The notes below the pieces were generated by a model that made no database searches, was not told where the DNA came from, and was given only the letters and a program-made list of their open reading frames with translations. A stretch of 64,000 nucleotides of DNA, taken from the NCBI GenBank assembly GCA_964030475.1, contig CAXIPT010000001.1, positions 15,515,674 to 15,579,673 on the forward strand. The letters are read 5' to 3'. This document shows, piece by piece, positions 1-12,900 of this stretch. The position numbers and the translations under genes are program-made. Position 1 is the stretch's first letter, and each line of letters begins with the position of its first letter. The stretch is from Tethya wilhelma. Lineage: Eukaryota; Porifera; Demospongiae; Tethyida; Tethyidae.

Positions 1-21
1 TGTTTGAATGTCATAACATAG

Positions 22-159
22 GAATTTGATGCAATGAAGTCGGAAGAGAACCTCCCTGGTCAGGCCATGGCTCTGGACAACATGGCCAAGACGTACGAGT
101 ACATGGCTAATTTAACAAAGGCCACTGAAACCCTTGAAACGGTGAGTTTGAACATGGTA

Positions 160-203
<44 letters not shown>

Positions 204-1697
204 ATGTGTGTGTGTGTGTGTGTGTGTGTGTTCATGTACTTTGTGCTCTGTACGTGTTATGTAAAATTTTATGCGGTAGTGCACAATGTATAATTTTGTG
301 TTATTGTTGCTAAGTTACAATGAGATGTGTGGGGGTTGGAATAAGCTAGCTTGTTTGTGTGCTATGAATGTTCAGTTGTGGTGTTTGTTGTTGAATCGTG
401 AATACATTTCTACCAAGTACTTCAAATGAATTGAGACTGCCTGCAGCTAGTCTTGCAACCTAATACATCATTATTGTAATGAATTTTGTTCAAAGGTTTG
501 CACGAATTGGCCTCCTGTGTATACTCCTGCATGGCCCCCAACTTAGGTGTCCTGCAAACATTACAATGATTATGATATAATAATTTTTTATTTTTTCCCT
601 CCCATTGACTGACAGCTCTTAGCCGTTCAACAGAAGTTGAGGAACGATGCTGAAGTTGAAGATTGCACCGCTCGGTTGGACAGATTGAATCAGATGAGAG
701 GAGTTGAGAAGGCCAAAGCCGGGGGAACAGGATTGAAGGGGACATGGAAGAAACTCAAAGGGAAAAAGAAGAAGCAGAGGAACTTGACCGCTCCTGAAAT
801 CAGTGCCCAGACGCTGAAGGAGATAGTGCTAGAACCGTTGAAGGAGAAGGAGGAGAAGCAAGATGGAGGCAAGACAAAGGGAGGGATGTTTGGAAAGAGA
901 TCGCAGAGCCGAGAAAAAGTCAACGTCATTAAGAGAGAGGATTTGGAAGACAGCAGTGAACTGACACAGTCTCCAAAAGGGAAGAAGAAGAAGAGAAACA
1001 GTGTAGTGAGCAATAAAAATGATACTCCGACCACCGAGACAAGACCAGAGAGTCCAAGTACCTCCGAAGGCGATGTGCTGCTCAGTCAAAAGAGCGACAC
1101 AAGGCTCTCCCAACAAGACGACCAGTTTGAGTCGAAACACAGCACCCCAGTGAAGCTCAATCCTGGACCAAAGTCTGTGCATGTGATTGAAATCAACATG
1201 ACAGAGGATCTGTCACAGACGTCAGCCGGTAAACTCTCACTCTCTCAGTCGGGAACGTTTACTGGACCTGAGGAACACTTTAGCACTCAATCGTCATCAG
1301 ACACTCAGTTTGGAGAGCATTTGGCAGAAGAGAGACAGCCAAACAGTAGCAATGGACTTGTGACGAATGAAAATCATGTGAACTCAATTGAAGATGAACC
1401 TGAAATTGATCCAGAGGCATTTAGAAAAGGTTCTGCCAAACTCTATTATGAGTTTGGTGACAAACAACACAAGATGAACTTAGAGAGAGTGCTGGAATTT
1501 CTCAAGTCTTCTGGGGAACTAAAGCCAGCCAATTTGAGTCAGCTAAAGGACTGGGATGGATGGGTGCTAGCCTCTAAGCAAATAGTGTAAGTACCGCTGT
1601 TTCCATGCATGTCTCGCTGGCTTGTAATTACTGTTGTCATTTTCGTGTTTATTCATGTAGGATTCCAACGACATCACATGAATCGCAGTTGATTTGA
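22..1697 (+). CDS. TPR-repeat protein, 3' end (5' exons outside window)
   Basis: Exon 22-141 follows an AG acceptor and ends at GTGAGT. It encodes a tetratricopeptide-like helix pair (AMALDNMAKTYEYMANLTKA). Exon 616-1586 continues in frame (LLAVQQKLRND), then becomes a lysine-rich and Ser/Thr/Glu-rich, probably disordered region (GTWKKLKGKKKKQRN), ending in a more ordered stretch (LSQLKDWDGWVLASKQI). The genomic frame stops at 1588-1590, but the sequence there is a perfect GTAAGT donor (1587). Splicing to the AG at 1659-1660 gives a 12-residue longer tail ending SHESQLI and a TGA at 1695-1697. TPRs are protein-interaction scaffolds; I do not recognise the exact family. Sure of the coding exons, unsure of the name. 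Confidence 0.6.
161..231. repeat. (TG)n microsatellite
   Basis: An interrupted TG/GT run begins about 20 bases after the splice donor of the first TPR-gene exon. The hydrophobic or Cys-Val reading frames through it are artefacts. Confidence 0.9.
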
Positions 1698-2104
1698 AAT
1701 CAGAAAACTGATCGTTTTTGTATTATAATCCTTTTTTTACAGTCATTTTTATGTACAGTGCAGTCATGTGTGCAGTTTTGAGTATTGTCTGTCACTAGCA
1801 TTAGTTGATAAATATTTGGTAATGGATCGTTAGATCTATAAATCATATACTGACTCTGTTGCATGCTTGTATCAATATTTGCGTTTAGTATTTCAACGAC
1901 CTTTTACCTCAAAAGTATATAGAAACCATGCAGTTGTCGAAAGCAAAAACTATAATTGTATAGCAACTGAACATGGTAAAGAACTACAAAAATATGCATG
2001 AAAGAAGTTTGATGAGAGATTGAGAGATGAAATAATGTAAATGCATAATAATATTTCTAGATATGGCAAAAAAAAAAGTAAAAAACCAACAACAAAAGGC
2101 ATCA
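1698..2104. other. Convergent 3' intergenic region
   Basis: AT-rich sequence between the ends of the TPR gene and the semaphorin gene. It presumably holds both 3' UTRs; no further gene or RNA seen. Confidence 0.5.
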
Positions 2105-4621
2105 TCATACATCAGAAATAGGTGATTCTAGACCAGGTGAAGATAAGTCACTAGACTCACTAACACTGTTCGCTCTTAGCCATGTCGTCGACTCAGTTCT
2201 ACCTCGTGGTACTTTATGACCTGGCACTTTCTTCCGTGATACACCTCCACCTGTATCTACAGGAGGCGATCTTATAAGTGACGGAGCACTGAATGGTGCG
2301 CTCCTAAGTGGAGGCACTCGGTCTCTTTCGGTCGATGTGAACGTGTCATCATCCTCTTCAGGTGACTGATACTCATTGATGTCTTTGCTGTTTGAACGTT
2401 TATGCATTGGTACGATCGGTCCAGAGGTGGGAACAATATTTGTCGGTTGAACTTGCACGTATCGTGGAGTTGTGGAAGGAGCACCTGTCGGGATTTTAGT
2501 TGGAGGAACAGAATCAGAAGTACCCATCGACATTAGGATTTCTTTCTTCTGGATCTGTTCTTGATCTTGACTGGTGAGGTTATTCACTTGTCTAATAGGT
2601 CCTCCCGTCCCATTCGACATTGAGTGGTGATCACCGACCTCCTCCGAACCTTTCCTTCCTTGTCTTGCTCCAACGAACAGCTTGAAGAACACAAGGCACA
2701 CAATTGCACCAATAGGTACTCCAACAACAAATGCACAAACTGTGGCTCCAGCAAGAACAGGAATGGAAAATTGCTTGGTAGCTGTTTGTTCACCATCACT
2801 GATTCCAACACTCACAGGTTGGCCAACTTTAACGGTGCTGCTCCCACAATCCACTGCAGGTGTTGCGGTGTCGGTATTGGGCTGATTTGAGGTTTGTTTG
2901 GTTGGACTGGTTGGTTGAGGACTTGAAGGACTGCCACAAGTGGATTGTGGTGGAGAAGGAGTAGGTTGTGAAGGTCTAGTGCCACACAATTGAACAATGG
3001 TGCTTTCATCGGCTGAAAACGACTGAGTAAGTGTTGAAGAGTCGGCTGAAAATTTGTTCACACAGTGACCATTGTCCCAGCCACAGTAAGCATCACCAGA
3101 GTCCAGGCATGCAAAGCAGCCATCGTATTCACAAGTGCCTCTCGTGATGGAGAGTATACGGTTATCGGTAGTAGCATAGAGGTGCACTGTTTGGTCATTA
3201 TTCTTGTGCAGAATGAGATTGCTTACTGCATTCTCGACATCAAAAATTGTGTGCACATATTTTGTTTCATCTCCTGGAATTCTCACCACTTGCTTGATCT
3301 CGCCACTCTCTGTAGAATAGTAGATCACCTCTTGAGTCTGTTCTCCATATTGGATCACATCGACTGCAATTTTTTGAAGCATCTCTCCAGACACCACATG
3401 TAGTGGTTCTGGCTGCATAGCTTTCACAGACTGAGCTAGTAGCTGGTGATCCTGAGGGTCTCTGTCACTTGCTGGACACGAGAATGATCCAGGTGATTCC
3501 TTATTCCATATTTTCTGAACAGAATTCTCAACATCTTCTGGAACTAAGTATTCTCCACTTTCAAAGACTTTTGTTATGCTTCCATCTTGAGTGCTATCAA
3601 AGGAGAACTTGCAAATTGCACTTCCTTTTGGACCATTCACCTGCGATGCAAAAATTGCATAAAGAATGTGTATGTTCTGTCCATTTTCATCTGTTGATTC
3701 CCATAGGAATGTTGATTGCAAATTATTGTAATGGTAAGGAAGAGAGCCTCGTTCACGATAACTGCATGTCATTCTGGCCTTTTGGAAGGTGCGGAAAATT
3801 GCATCACGATTACTACCAGAAGGAACATAGCCTTCATCTTCTTTACATATCCTTATTGCTCTTGCATAGATGACTGTATCACCCATATCGACTTCATACG
3901 CCGCTTCTTTGATGAAATAGTATATGTAGTCACCGATTTCGTAAGTAGAAATAAATTCAGGTTGTTTGAACCATAGCGCATCTGAAGTAGGCGCCTTTAC
4001 TGAGAAAGAACTGTCTCCTTGGAGTGCCTGCATTGCCATTCCGATCGTTCGCTGAGGTTGATAGGGCTCAAAATGTGTTGCCGAAAAGAATCGTCCATTG
4101 CTTGCTAGAATTGCAGTAACTGGATTTCCATTTGAATATGGGCTGAAACCAGCATCAACTATTCCATCTGCTGTCATATTGGTGTACATAGAGAGAGAAT
4201 TGCCTGAATGTAGGGTACATTTAGGATAAAATGCATTAGTACCGCACACCATAATTCTATTTCCAGGGTCATTTGGAATGGGTTGTATCACTCGAATGAA
4301 GTTTTTACACTCTGCGATCTGATTGCCTAGCTCGCCAATGCTCGTGTCCAGTCCAGAACAGAGCTGCACAGTAGCTGCATCCGCTGAAAGGTCTACATCT
4401 TCTTCCACTTGATTCAAAGTTAGTGGAAACGAGAGAAGGCGATCTGCTATTCCAACGAGGATATTGCTATTCAGAAGATAGATACTCTCCGGTCGAGACT
4501 GCAGGGAGCACGACTGCCCATATTCATGACTGCTGCACTGTGTAGCCGCGCATTGTCCCGCAGGAAACGTGATGGCTGCTAGAGTAGCAAGAAGAACCAG
4601 TTCAGATATAAACTTGGGCAT
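2105..4621 (-). CDS. Transmembrane semaphorin (sema + PSI + TM), single exon
   Basis: 838 residues from an ATG that starts a signal peptide (ELVLLATLAAITFPAGQCAA). The ectodomain reads as a sema domain (about residues 30-490) with repeated cysteines, including the CGTNAFYPKC segment typical of semaphorins. A PSI domain follows (about 490-525; CFACLDSGDAYCGWDNGHCV), then a Ser/Thr/Pro linker, one membrane span (about 620-645; VPIGAIVCLVFFKLFVGARQ) and a roughly 190-residue Ser/Pro/Thr-rich tail. Semaphorins signal through plexins in cell guidance and adhesion. No Ig domain is visible, so it resembles class 1/6 type transmembrane semaphorins in layout. The absence of introns is odd beside intron-rich neighbours. 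It is transcribed divergently from DLST across 239 bases. Confidence 0.85.
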   Translation of the reverse strand: MPKFISELVLLATLAAITFPAGQCAATQCSSHEYGQSCSLQSRPESIYLLNSNILVGIADRLLSFPLTLNQVEEDVDLSADAATVQLCSGLDTSIGELGNQIAECKNFIRVIQPIPNDPGNRIMVCGTNAFYPKCTLHSGNSLSMYTNMTADGIVDAGFSPYSNGNPVTAILASNGRFFSATHFEPYQPQRTIGMAMQALQGDSSFSVKAPTSDALWFKQPEFISTYEIGDYIYYFIKEAAYEVDMGDTVIYARAIRICKEDEGYVPSGSNRDAIFRTFQKARMTCSYRERGSLPYHYNNLQSTFLWESTDENGQNIHILYAIFASQVNGPKGSAICKFSFDSTQDGSITKVFESGEYLVPEDVENSVQKIWNKESPGSFSCPASDRDPQDHQLLAQSVKAMQPEPLHVVSGEMLQKIAVDVIQYGEQTQEVIYYSTESGEIKQVVRIPGDETKYVHTIFDVENAVSNLILHKNNDQTVHLYATTDNRILSITRGTCEYDGCFACLDSGDAYCGWDNGHCVNKFSADSSTLTQSFSADESTIVQLCGTRPSQPTPSPPQSTCGSPSSPQPTSPTKQTSNQPNTDTATPAVDCGSSTVKVGQPVSVGISDGEQTATKQFSIPVLAGATVCAFVVGVPIGAIVCLVFFKLFVGARQGRKGSEEVGDHHSMSNGTGGPIRQVNNLTSQDQEQIQKKEILMSMGTSDSVPPTKIPTGAPSTTPRYVQVQPTNIVPTSGPIVPMHKRSNSKDINEYQSPEEDDDTFTSTERDRVPPLRSAPFSAPSLIRSPPVDTGGGVSRKKVPGHKVPRGRTESTTWLRANSVSESSDLSSPGLESPISDV

Positions 4622-4860
4622 CTTCAGCTGTGAAAATATGACTTAATTTCCAAACTACTCAGCAGAATACTCTCTTAGTGGAATGATTTCTTACTTGCAA
4701 AAAATTTTAAAGTAGTGCATTGCATTTCCTCAATTTTTTGTTTTGTTCTTGGCAACCGAGTAATATTTGACCGCAAAATTTATAGCCACACCTACCCACA
4801 TCGAAATACCGTAATACATCCGGTCAGAACTATTGACTCTCGTTTTCCAGAGATTCAGAC
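4622..4860. promoter_or_regulatory. Putative bidirectional promoter, semaphorin / DLST
   Basis: Only 239 bases separate the two divergent start codons, so both core promoters and both 5' UTRs must lie here or overlap the genes. No clear TATA box seen. Confidence 0.5.
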
Positions 4861-7800
4861 ATGTTCCTGTCAAGATTCAGAGTTTCACTGACTTCCAAGG
4901 TGAGCTATCACAGTCTGTTCTAGCCATTGGGGCGAACAGCACTTTCATTTATGATGGGTGTTGATGAAAAGTTGCATGCACAAATATTTGCACATCTTCT
5001 CACTGTTCTTAGGCTCTGAGAAGTCCTGTTTGGAAAGGGAGAACGTTTTTACACTCCGGTAGAAGAAATGCAACTAGTAAGCTACCCAATTGATTGTGAA
5101 TGTGTTTGCTTCCTCGCATCACACTTGGTGTGGTGGGCTCTAATTAGAACTACAGCTGTGCAAGCTGATGTCATTACAAGTTGGCACTCTTCATTCAGCC
5201 TGCAGCTTGCATGATAAAAGAGGGTGTGTCACTACTTTATTTGACAGACCAAATAGGCATTAAAAATTCATTAAAGTGATAAATAGTGCAATACAATTTT
5301 GTAATGACCTTCTGAAATGTGTATATGACACGAATCAACACTGTGTGTCACACGGTTAGCTGTAAACTAGTTCCATTTCCTTCTAAACTGGCTGGATCAC
5401 TCATCAGTTGTCTAATATGTGAGGCTATTATATCATTATGACCTCATTGCGTTAATGAAGCAAAGCATGGAGCCACTCCCCATCACTCTCCATTGGGCCA
5501 GTATGGCCAGTATGGCTCACAATGAAGGCTGTGATTTGTCTAGTGGAGTGTCTACGATAGTGTTAATATCGAATTCCATTCAAATTAGACCAAAGTCACC
5601 TCCTGATTGTTTCGTAGTAGATACCAATGGATCAGTAACATTGTGTGCATGCATGAATTTGAATAATGTATTGCAGCTGGTGCTTATCACGTACATGTAG
5701 GCAGTGAGTATTAGAATCGTCCAATGCATATGTTTATGTGTATGTATGTCCAGACATTTGCATGTGCCATGCATTCCCCATGCATTCATGTTCACACGTG
5801 TTTGTACATGCACACACACACACTCACACATCCCATCTCGTAGGACACACCCAAGTAGCTAGTCTGTCTCAAAGCACTCGCTTCAACCAGACACCAAGGT
5901 TTGAAAGGTGAGCCAAACTTACACAAGACAAGAAAGCATCTTATTCGTGCACACACACACACACACTCTCTCTACCTCTCCTACGGTTGAATTCCACATT
6001 GCATGGTCTTATAAGTACATGCTCATCCTTGGCAGTCAGACTACCATACATGTATGCATACAGTCTCAGTTTGCATGTATGGTTGACTTCACTGTGTTGG
6101 TGTTGAAGTAGCTTGCACTGAGTGAGCTTCCTCCATAGCTTTGGCCTTCTATGGATCTACTGCTGCTTCTCTCATTTGGATAATATTATGTGTACTTGAA
6201 TTTAAGTGAGGGTTTGGGAAAAGCACGTAAACACACTTGTAGGGGTTGTGGTGTCACTTTTTGCTGTGCACAATATCTAAGCTTACGTTTAAATTCAATC
6301 TCTTGTGATTGAAGTAGTGCTGTGTTGCTCACTGTGTTGTGTGTGTGTGTGTGTGTGTGTGCATATGTGTGTGTGTAATGGTATCGTATATAGTGAATTA
6401 TTGATTATGATGGTTGTTGTGTCTTTCGGCGTCTTGATTAGCTATTCAATCTGCTCTGTATGTCTACTGTAGCAGGCTGTGACACTCTCCTTAATTTACT
6501 TTGGCATGCACTTTTTGATCCATTGTTTTGCCCATTGTACTACAGTCAAAAGTTTTTATATCACCAGGGACTTCCTCTCATTTCATGTTTCCTTCGATGA
6601 TTGGGTATCAATGTTCACAATGCTTTGTTATAATTATCAGCTGTGTATCCATGGAGCACCAGTCTTCTTGTTGCTAGGTACAAGGAAGGTACAGTGCCTG
6701 TATGTTCACTCCATGTATAGCTACATGAATGTATTCATCCATTTACAGCAGTAGGCTACAATCACTGTGGTTGCTATTCGGCTCTCTCTCTTTCTCTCTA
6801 TCACTCCCTATGTTATCATACCACTGATTTGGGTAATTGTTGCTTATACATGTCATTCCCTACATGTCTGTGTGTCCAACTGTGTCAATACTCCTCACAC
6901 AATGCAGAGATTAGCTCACTTGTGATGGTTTGGGCCCGTCCCAAAGACCAGTTACCACTGAAACCAGCTCCATTGGCGTATGGTAGGTGCTTCTAATTGT
7001 CTCTCATTGCCCACTTGTTATCTAAGACTTAAGTGCATTACCCTCTCCATTGTGGTTGCATTATTTACTCATGTTGTAAGTAGTGCCAAGAAATCGCTTT
7101 GTTTCTAGAGCTCTACTCTTGAAGTAATATGATTAGATGTCTTTCAGCTTCAAATTAAGCTTAATTGTAGTTTTCTTCTCTGTGGGATACTACCATGCTT
7201 TCTTATATCAGTTTCACATAGACACATGCACACATAGGTAGCAAGAGAACGCTAGTAAGACTAGACCTAAGATGCTTCCTTTCTTGTGCTTCAGAGTACC
7301 TGGTTTTCAAAGAAAGACCTATCGTGTGATCTCTCTTACTCTCTGTCCTCTGTCTCTGTCAACCTCACATGTGCACTCACACACACCCTGGCTCTTGGCT
7401 GCATTCTTCTCGTTTGAGCTAAACTCAATCTTGTTGTCAACAAGTTGAATTAGCCCCACCTTGGCAGTGCCGGGAATACCTGCACAGTATGGGAAATGTG
7501 AGACCATATATGGGGATATTTGTGAAATTAATGCAGTCATCTGGAGCCTGAAAAATTTCCGTTTCAATGTGCTATGCAATTTTATGCCTCTATTAGTCAC
7601 CTCTGACAGTACCAGTGTGATGTGAAAGGTGGTAACAGGGTCATGTTCTGTGTGCTGGAACGTGTATATGTGGCATAGTGTTGTGGGTACAAATCTATAC
7701 ACACACACACACATATTTCTGTTGTGTGTGTGGACTGCTGTACGTATCTAAAGTCTCCTGATTCTGGAGCATTGAGCCTTTGACTCCATGGAGACCCACA

Positions 7801-8738
7801 GCCCTGTAGAATTTCAGTGATTGTGAAATCATCCAGGGGCTGTGTACTCTAGCGTGGTATCGTTGATATTGTTACACCATTCTTATCTCCCATTTGAGCA
7901 GAAAATATCCGGGAGTGATCAATCCAAGGGAGGTAGCTATAGCCTCACACACACACTCTTCGACCGTGGCTGTTATTTGAAACTATTTGTAGAATGTGCC
8001 ACATCACCTTAGATTGTACAGCCCCCCACACTCTGTGTGTGTGAGTCCTAGATGACTGTGGTCGTGGTGGCAGATCTGGAGGAAGGGGAGAGTTTATACA
8101 CGTTACTAATGAGGAATTCCAGCTATGTTGTAAGTGGATATTTTTTGGAACCGTTTTTTCATTAATGGATACCCTCCATCTGTCTGTTAAGGAGAGTGAT
8201 ACGATATGCATTCTTTGAATTGTACCACTCTCTGTCTACTGTTCTCAACTTGTCTAGTGTGGCTGTGACTCCATGCTTATTACGTGTGTGCAGTATGTGC
8301 TTGTGTATGGTGTCCATTAGAATGTGTATGTATCACCGACTGTGTGTGTGTTTTGGCCTTGAAGTTTTGCCATACCTATTTAACTGCATTGCGATCATTT
8401 CATCTTCATAACTGACAGCCTTACAAGTTCACTCAAATACAAAAACGTTGTGTTTAGTTTGGTTTAAAACTATCGAGTGATTATTTTTTCTGAATGGAGT
8501 TGAAATTATACCCAAATTGAGTTTGTTAGCTTTAATTACTCATTACTGATCTATTGTCAAAAGATATCCACTCAAAACTGAGAGATATATAGAGATTTAT
8601 TCAAATAGCTTTCTTATCACTCATTTCAGCACCGTAGGGGGTTGAAATGATTGCGGAGGTAGGCCAGGGGGGCTGATGGGGGTAGACCATGCCTGGCCTA
8701 CCCCCTCGATCATCTTAGCCCTCTGGCCTACTCACACG

Positions 8739-8802
<64 letters not shown>

Positions 8803-9960
8803 GACAGCCAACTAGTCCAGTCTATTATTGAAATTAACATTACTTTAATGCAAGTAGCATCTGTTCTCATTGTACATACATACACACATACAAGTGCCTA
8901 AGCAGGTAGCTACACATGTAGTCATATGTGAACACTGGCATGTTGAGCCACCTCACATATCAGCGTGGTGCCTCAATTCCTTAGCTCAATGAATTTGGTG
9001 TCCGTCCAACTGTGGGAAAGCACACAAACCACACACAAGAATTCATAACACAACACACAGTTAAGAATCCGCCAGGAAGCATGTGGCACTCACGCTTGTA
9101 CCGTCTTGTAGCTCTGAGGAGCACTCTGCACTCCCGACAATATCCTCCTGTATAGCCTGGTGGATGTGTTCCAGGTGGTGTGCTGCATTCTTGAGGACAC
9201 TTTGGTTCTTTTCAGCTCTCTCTGTGGCATGTAAACAGTCAGATTAGTGGTATACTCTGGTGCAATTAATGCTATAGGAAGGAACGCTGTTATCCTGTCT
9301 GTGTACTGCTGGTTGCTATGGAGAGAGTTGTAGCGTTCATCATACCAAGCTCATACTGGTACACAGGAATGGCATGGGTGCTGGATAAGCTGATGTGATT
9401 ACACACAGACTAGTGCATCAATCAACAGGTTGTGAGTAGGATATAGCACTCTAATTATAGCTGAATTGATTCGTTAATGGTGCGAAATGAAATCATGCTT
9501 TCCATACTGACAGTCACGAGTTGTATTCTCTAAAAAAATACAACAAAAATCAACAGCAACTAATGCATTTGTGCTTTGTAATTCAAGAAAAAGAAACCAT
9601 ATTTTCCAAACTGAAAGTCATGAGTTCTAATCATATTGAGGGGGTTCCAGACAGCATTGCACTGAGTGTCTATTTTGAGAAATGATTATAACATTGCTCC
9701 CAACAATGATGATACGTACCGTCAACCACAGTGGGGGGTAACCCTGGGCAATTGTGCTATAATTATAGTAACTCTTACAACATAGCCAGCAATGTCATGA
9801 CAATAATACATTGTGGTGTCCCCTAGCTAGCTGCACCTGCTCAGAATCCTGATGAGAGATTGTGTCACGTACCAGCTCTCTGTATTGTGAAGTTAATGCT
9901 TCAAGAGTGTCTTCCTATGATGTAATATGCATGCCAGGAGAGCTGTTGTGGAGTCCAGGG

Positions 9961-9991
<31 letters not shown>

Positions 9992-12900
9992 TTGGGTTGT
10001 TTTGATGAATTTTTAATACAATTATGTGCTCTGCATTGTGTGGTTTTGTTTCTAATCTGTGCAACTAATTGCCCTTCTTCCCGGTAAACAACTGTATGTA
10101 TGTATGTACACATTATGGATAAGCAATGAACAAATGTAAACAAACAACAGAATGGCATTCAAATTTTTATCGGCATTTAAATTCATTTTTGAAACTTTCA
10201 GTGGTAGAGTTATTATTATTGTTAAATTTTCCATACAGTATCATCATTACAACTATTAAAGTGAGTTAATGGTGCTAACTGGAGTGTTCTACAAGTGTTG
10301 TTTCATTGATCATTAATGAGATACAAGCCATTGGCCTCTGAGGCTCACTCACATGTAACGTGATACGAGTACAAGGAATTCTGTTGCTTGTTCGATCTCT
10401 CTTCTCTCAAACTGTTTGTTGTTTATTCCTCTGATCTGCCTGGCCTCCTTGGCTAGTTGGCTTGAGGCACCATTTTAGCCCAGCAGGGTCCATCTGTAGT
10501 GACATGGTTGGGATTATGTTTGTACACAAATTGACTGCACTTGACCATGTGAAGGAAAACTGTCAAGTATATCGTTCCACTGAAATATAAATTGTGTATA
10601 GTTGCTTTTCTTTTTGTGATTTCTGTGTTTGGTATGGCAGTGCATGACATAATAATTAATGTCATTCTTCTGTATGGATCGTTGTGTTATGATTCAGTGA
10701 CTGAGAAGTACCCCCTACACCTGAACATGTAGTGCTAATTCCTCTAAAGTTCACTGATGTCATTAATAAGAGGAAATTTAATTGTAATAAATTTTTATGT
10801 ATTGATTTCACAACCTCTGGTTCTCATGGTTGCCCCTCCTGGGGGTTGGGAATGAGGATACCCTTGCATGCGTGGATCGTGGATGGCTTGAATGTTTTGG
10901 GAACCCTCTTTGAACTCTGTAGTGTAGGCTGTGGTGGTCTTCAAGAACACCTAGAGAGCAGCGGAAATAATTGAGTCTATTCAAATTTAAAAGAGTTCTC
11001 TTTGGGTAATTTTGAAAGTATTGTACACAGATGTATATGTTGTCTTATGTGACTGATGGGTGGTGTCCTCCGTGGCACTCTGTGTTCAAGAGTATCGTTG
11101 TCTTCTTGTTCCCTCATGTGTGAAATGAATCTTTCATTTTTAGGACAATTTCTGTCTAATTAGCATGAAGTAATTATGCATCAACAGCAATTACATGTGT
11201 GGCCCAGACTCCAGTAGTTTCGTCACTCTAACAATTTTATGGTTATTTCAGTCCATTAGTGAAACACAACCATACGGAAAATCAACACCAAGTTTGTAGT
11301 TGACTTGCACTGCCTGCATATCTCATGCTCTGACGTGTTTTCTTTCCTAACTTGATACTCCCTTAATGATACAGGTGGTTGTAGGAAGACAGAGAGACTG
11401 TATAGGTTCTTGTGAACTTTACAAAATATCTACAATATTCTTAGAAAGTGTCTGTCAAAAAAGGATGACTAGATTGTGTTCATTAGAGGAATAACATGAA
11501 ACATCCTTGTCTGTTCTTTCTCTAAGGAAGTCACCCACTATTGCATGGTGTGTTCTGTCCCCTTTACTCTATCTATCCAACACCTTCAGCTGACTGTGAC
11601 ATTAAATTTCCCACGGTATTGCAGTATCAGCTCACATTTCCCTGAATGCATGTACTAGCAAAGCTTTATATTATAGTTGACATGTGTACACTGTCATGAC
11701 AACTGAAAGTCCAGCTGTCCCCCTAAGAGGCACTGGGGAGCTGGTGATGTAGTGTGTGTGTGCTAGCACTGCACACATCAATGCATCTGAATGCATGTGA
11801 CAAGTATCAAGGGTATTGTGGTTAATGACTTTGTAGTTTTTTACTTCCTTGCAGTCTAATTCTACAAAAATTTAATATGATGTGACATTTGAGTGTCACA
11901 TGCTCTCTTGCCACGTAGTGTGCATGTGGTCATATATGTGTGGCTGTGATTAGCATGACTCCTTTTGGGGGCATTCTGTTGGAGTATTGACCTTTAGTTG
12001 TAAATTATCATAATTTTTATGGATAAAGAGTACCCCATTAAGTGTGTAAGTTATAATATGGAAATACTGTCAGCCTTCAATATTCCTACAAAACTACCCA
12101 GGAAGTTCTTCCTCCCCTTAGGCTGGAGCAGATAGAAAGAGGCCCTCTTGTCTCTCTCTTGGTGTTGGATGGGCTTGGTTGGATGATGTGTCTAGAGTGT
12201 GTTGGTGTTGTTGGTCTTATGATGCTCCTCATTGACCCACCTGATTCATTATTATACTTGATAATGTGTTGAAAGCCCTCTGTTTCCTCACAATGGTCCT
12301 GTTGTTGCCTCATGTATAGGGGGCGGGGTGCACAATGCTCTCTGTGTCATGACTCTTGGGGTTAATGTGTCAAATCCTTATATTTGGTGCTGCTATTTCA
12401 AGTGTGACATAACCTTTATATTTGGCACTGCTATTTAAAGTGTGACATGGTTTCTTACCATGATTATCATTGGCAGTAAACCACTGCATATTTCCATATT
12501 GGTTATGGCACACTGTATGCTATATCCATGAGAGTGACAGCTGCCTGGCCATTCAATACCGATGACTCTCCCCCCTTTGTGTCAAGTATCACACAACCTT
12601 GCCTCATTGCATTGCACAGTTAATGTATTCTGGTGGGTATGGTGTTGCTGGCTATAATTATACTGTCCTAGTGGTGTCGTTTTGAGAGGGTTAGGTGAAT
12701 TAGTGGAATTCTTAGACCGTGAGAAGAGGCATGATGTGTGTGTGTTCTTTCTCAGCTTACTGCTCATGAAATAGCTAGGTTCTGGAATATGAAAATTTAA
12801 TACTTGCACTATTTTTGTAAGAGACTGGAGAACAATGATGATTTAAGTATTTGTATTTATCCTGTAAAGGACTGAAGTATGACTGTAAAGTACTTTAGTT

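Noticed and set aside
6901..6985. Possible DLST exon ending [18 protein letters not shown]
   Set aside because: It is open between an AG and a GTGC donor in one frame, but it matches no part of DLST and fits no flanking phase.
12086..12313. Minus-strand 75-codon open frame
   Set aside because: No splice context, family resemblance or neighbour link; composition is like translated intron.
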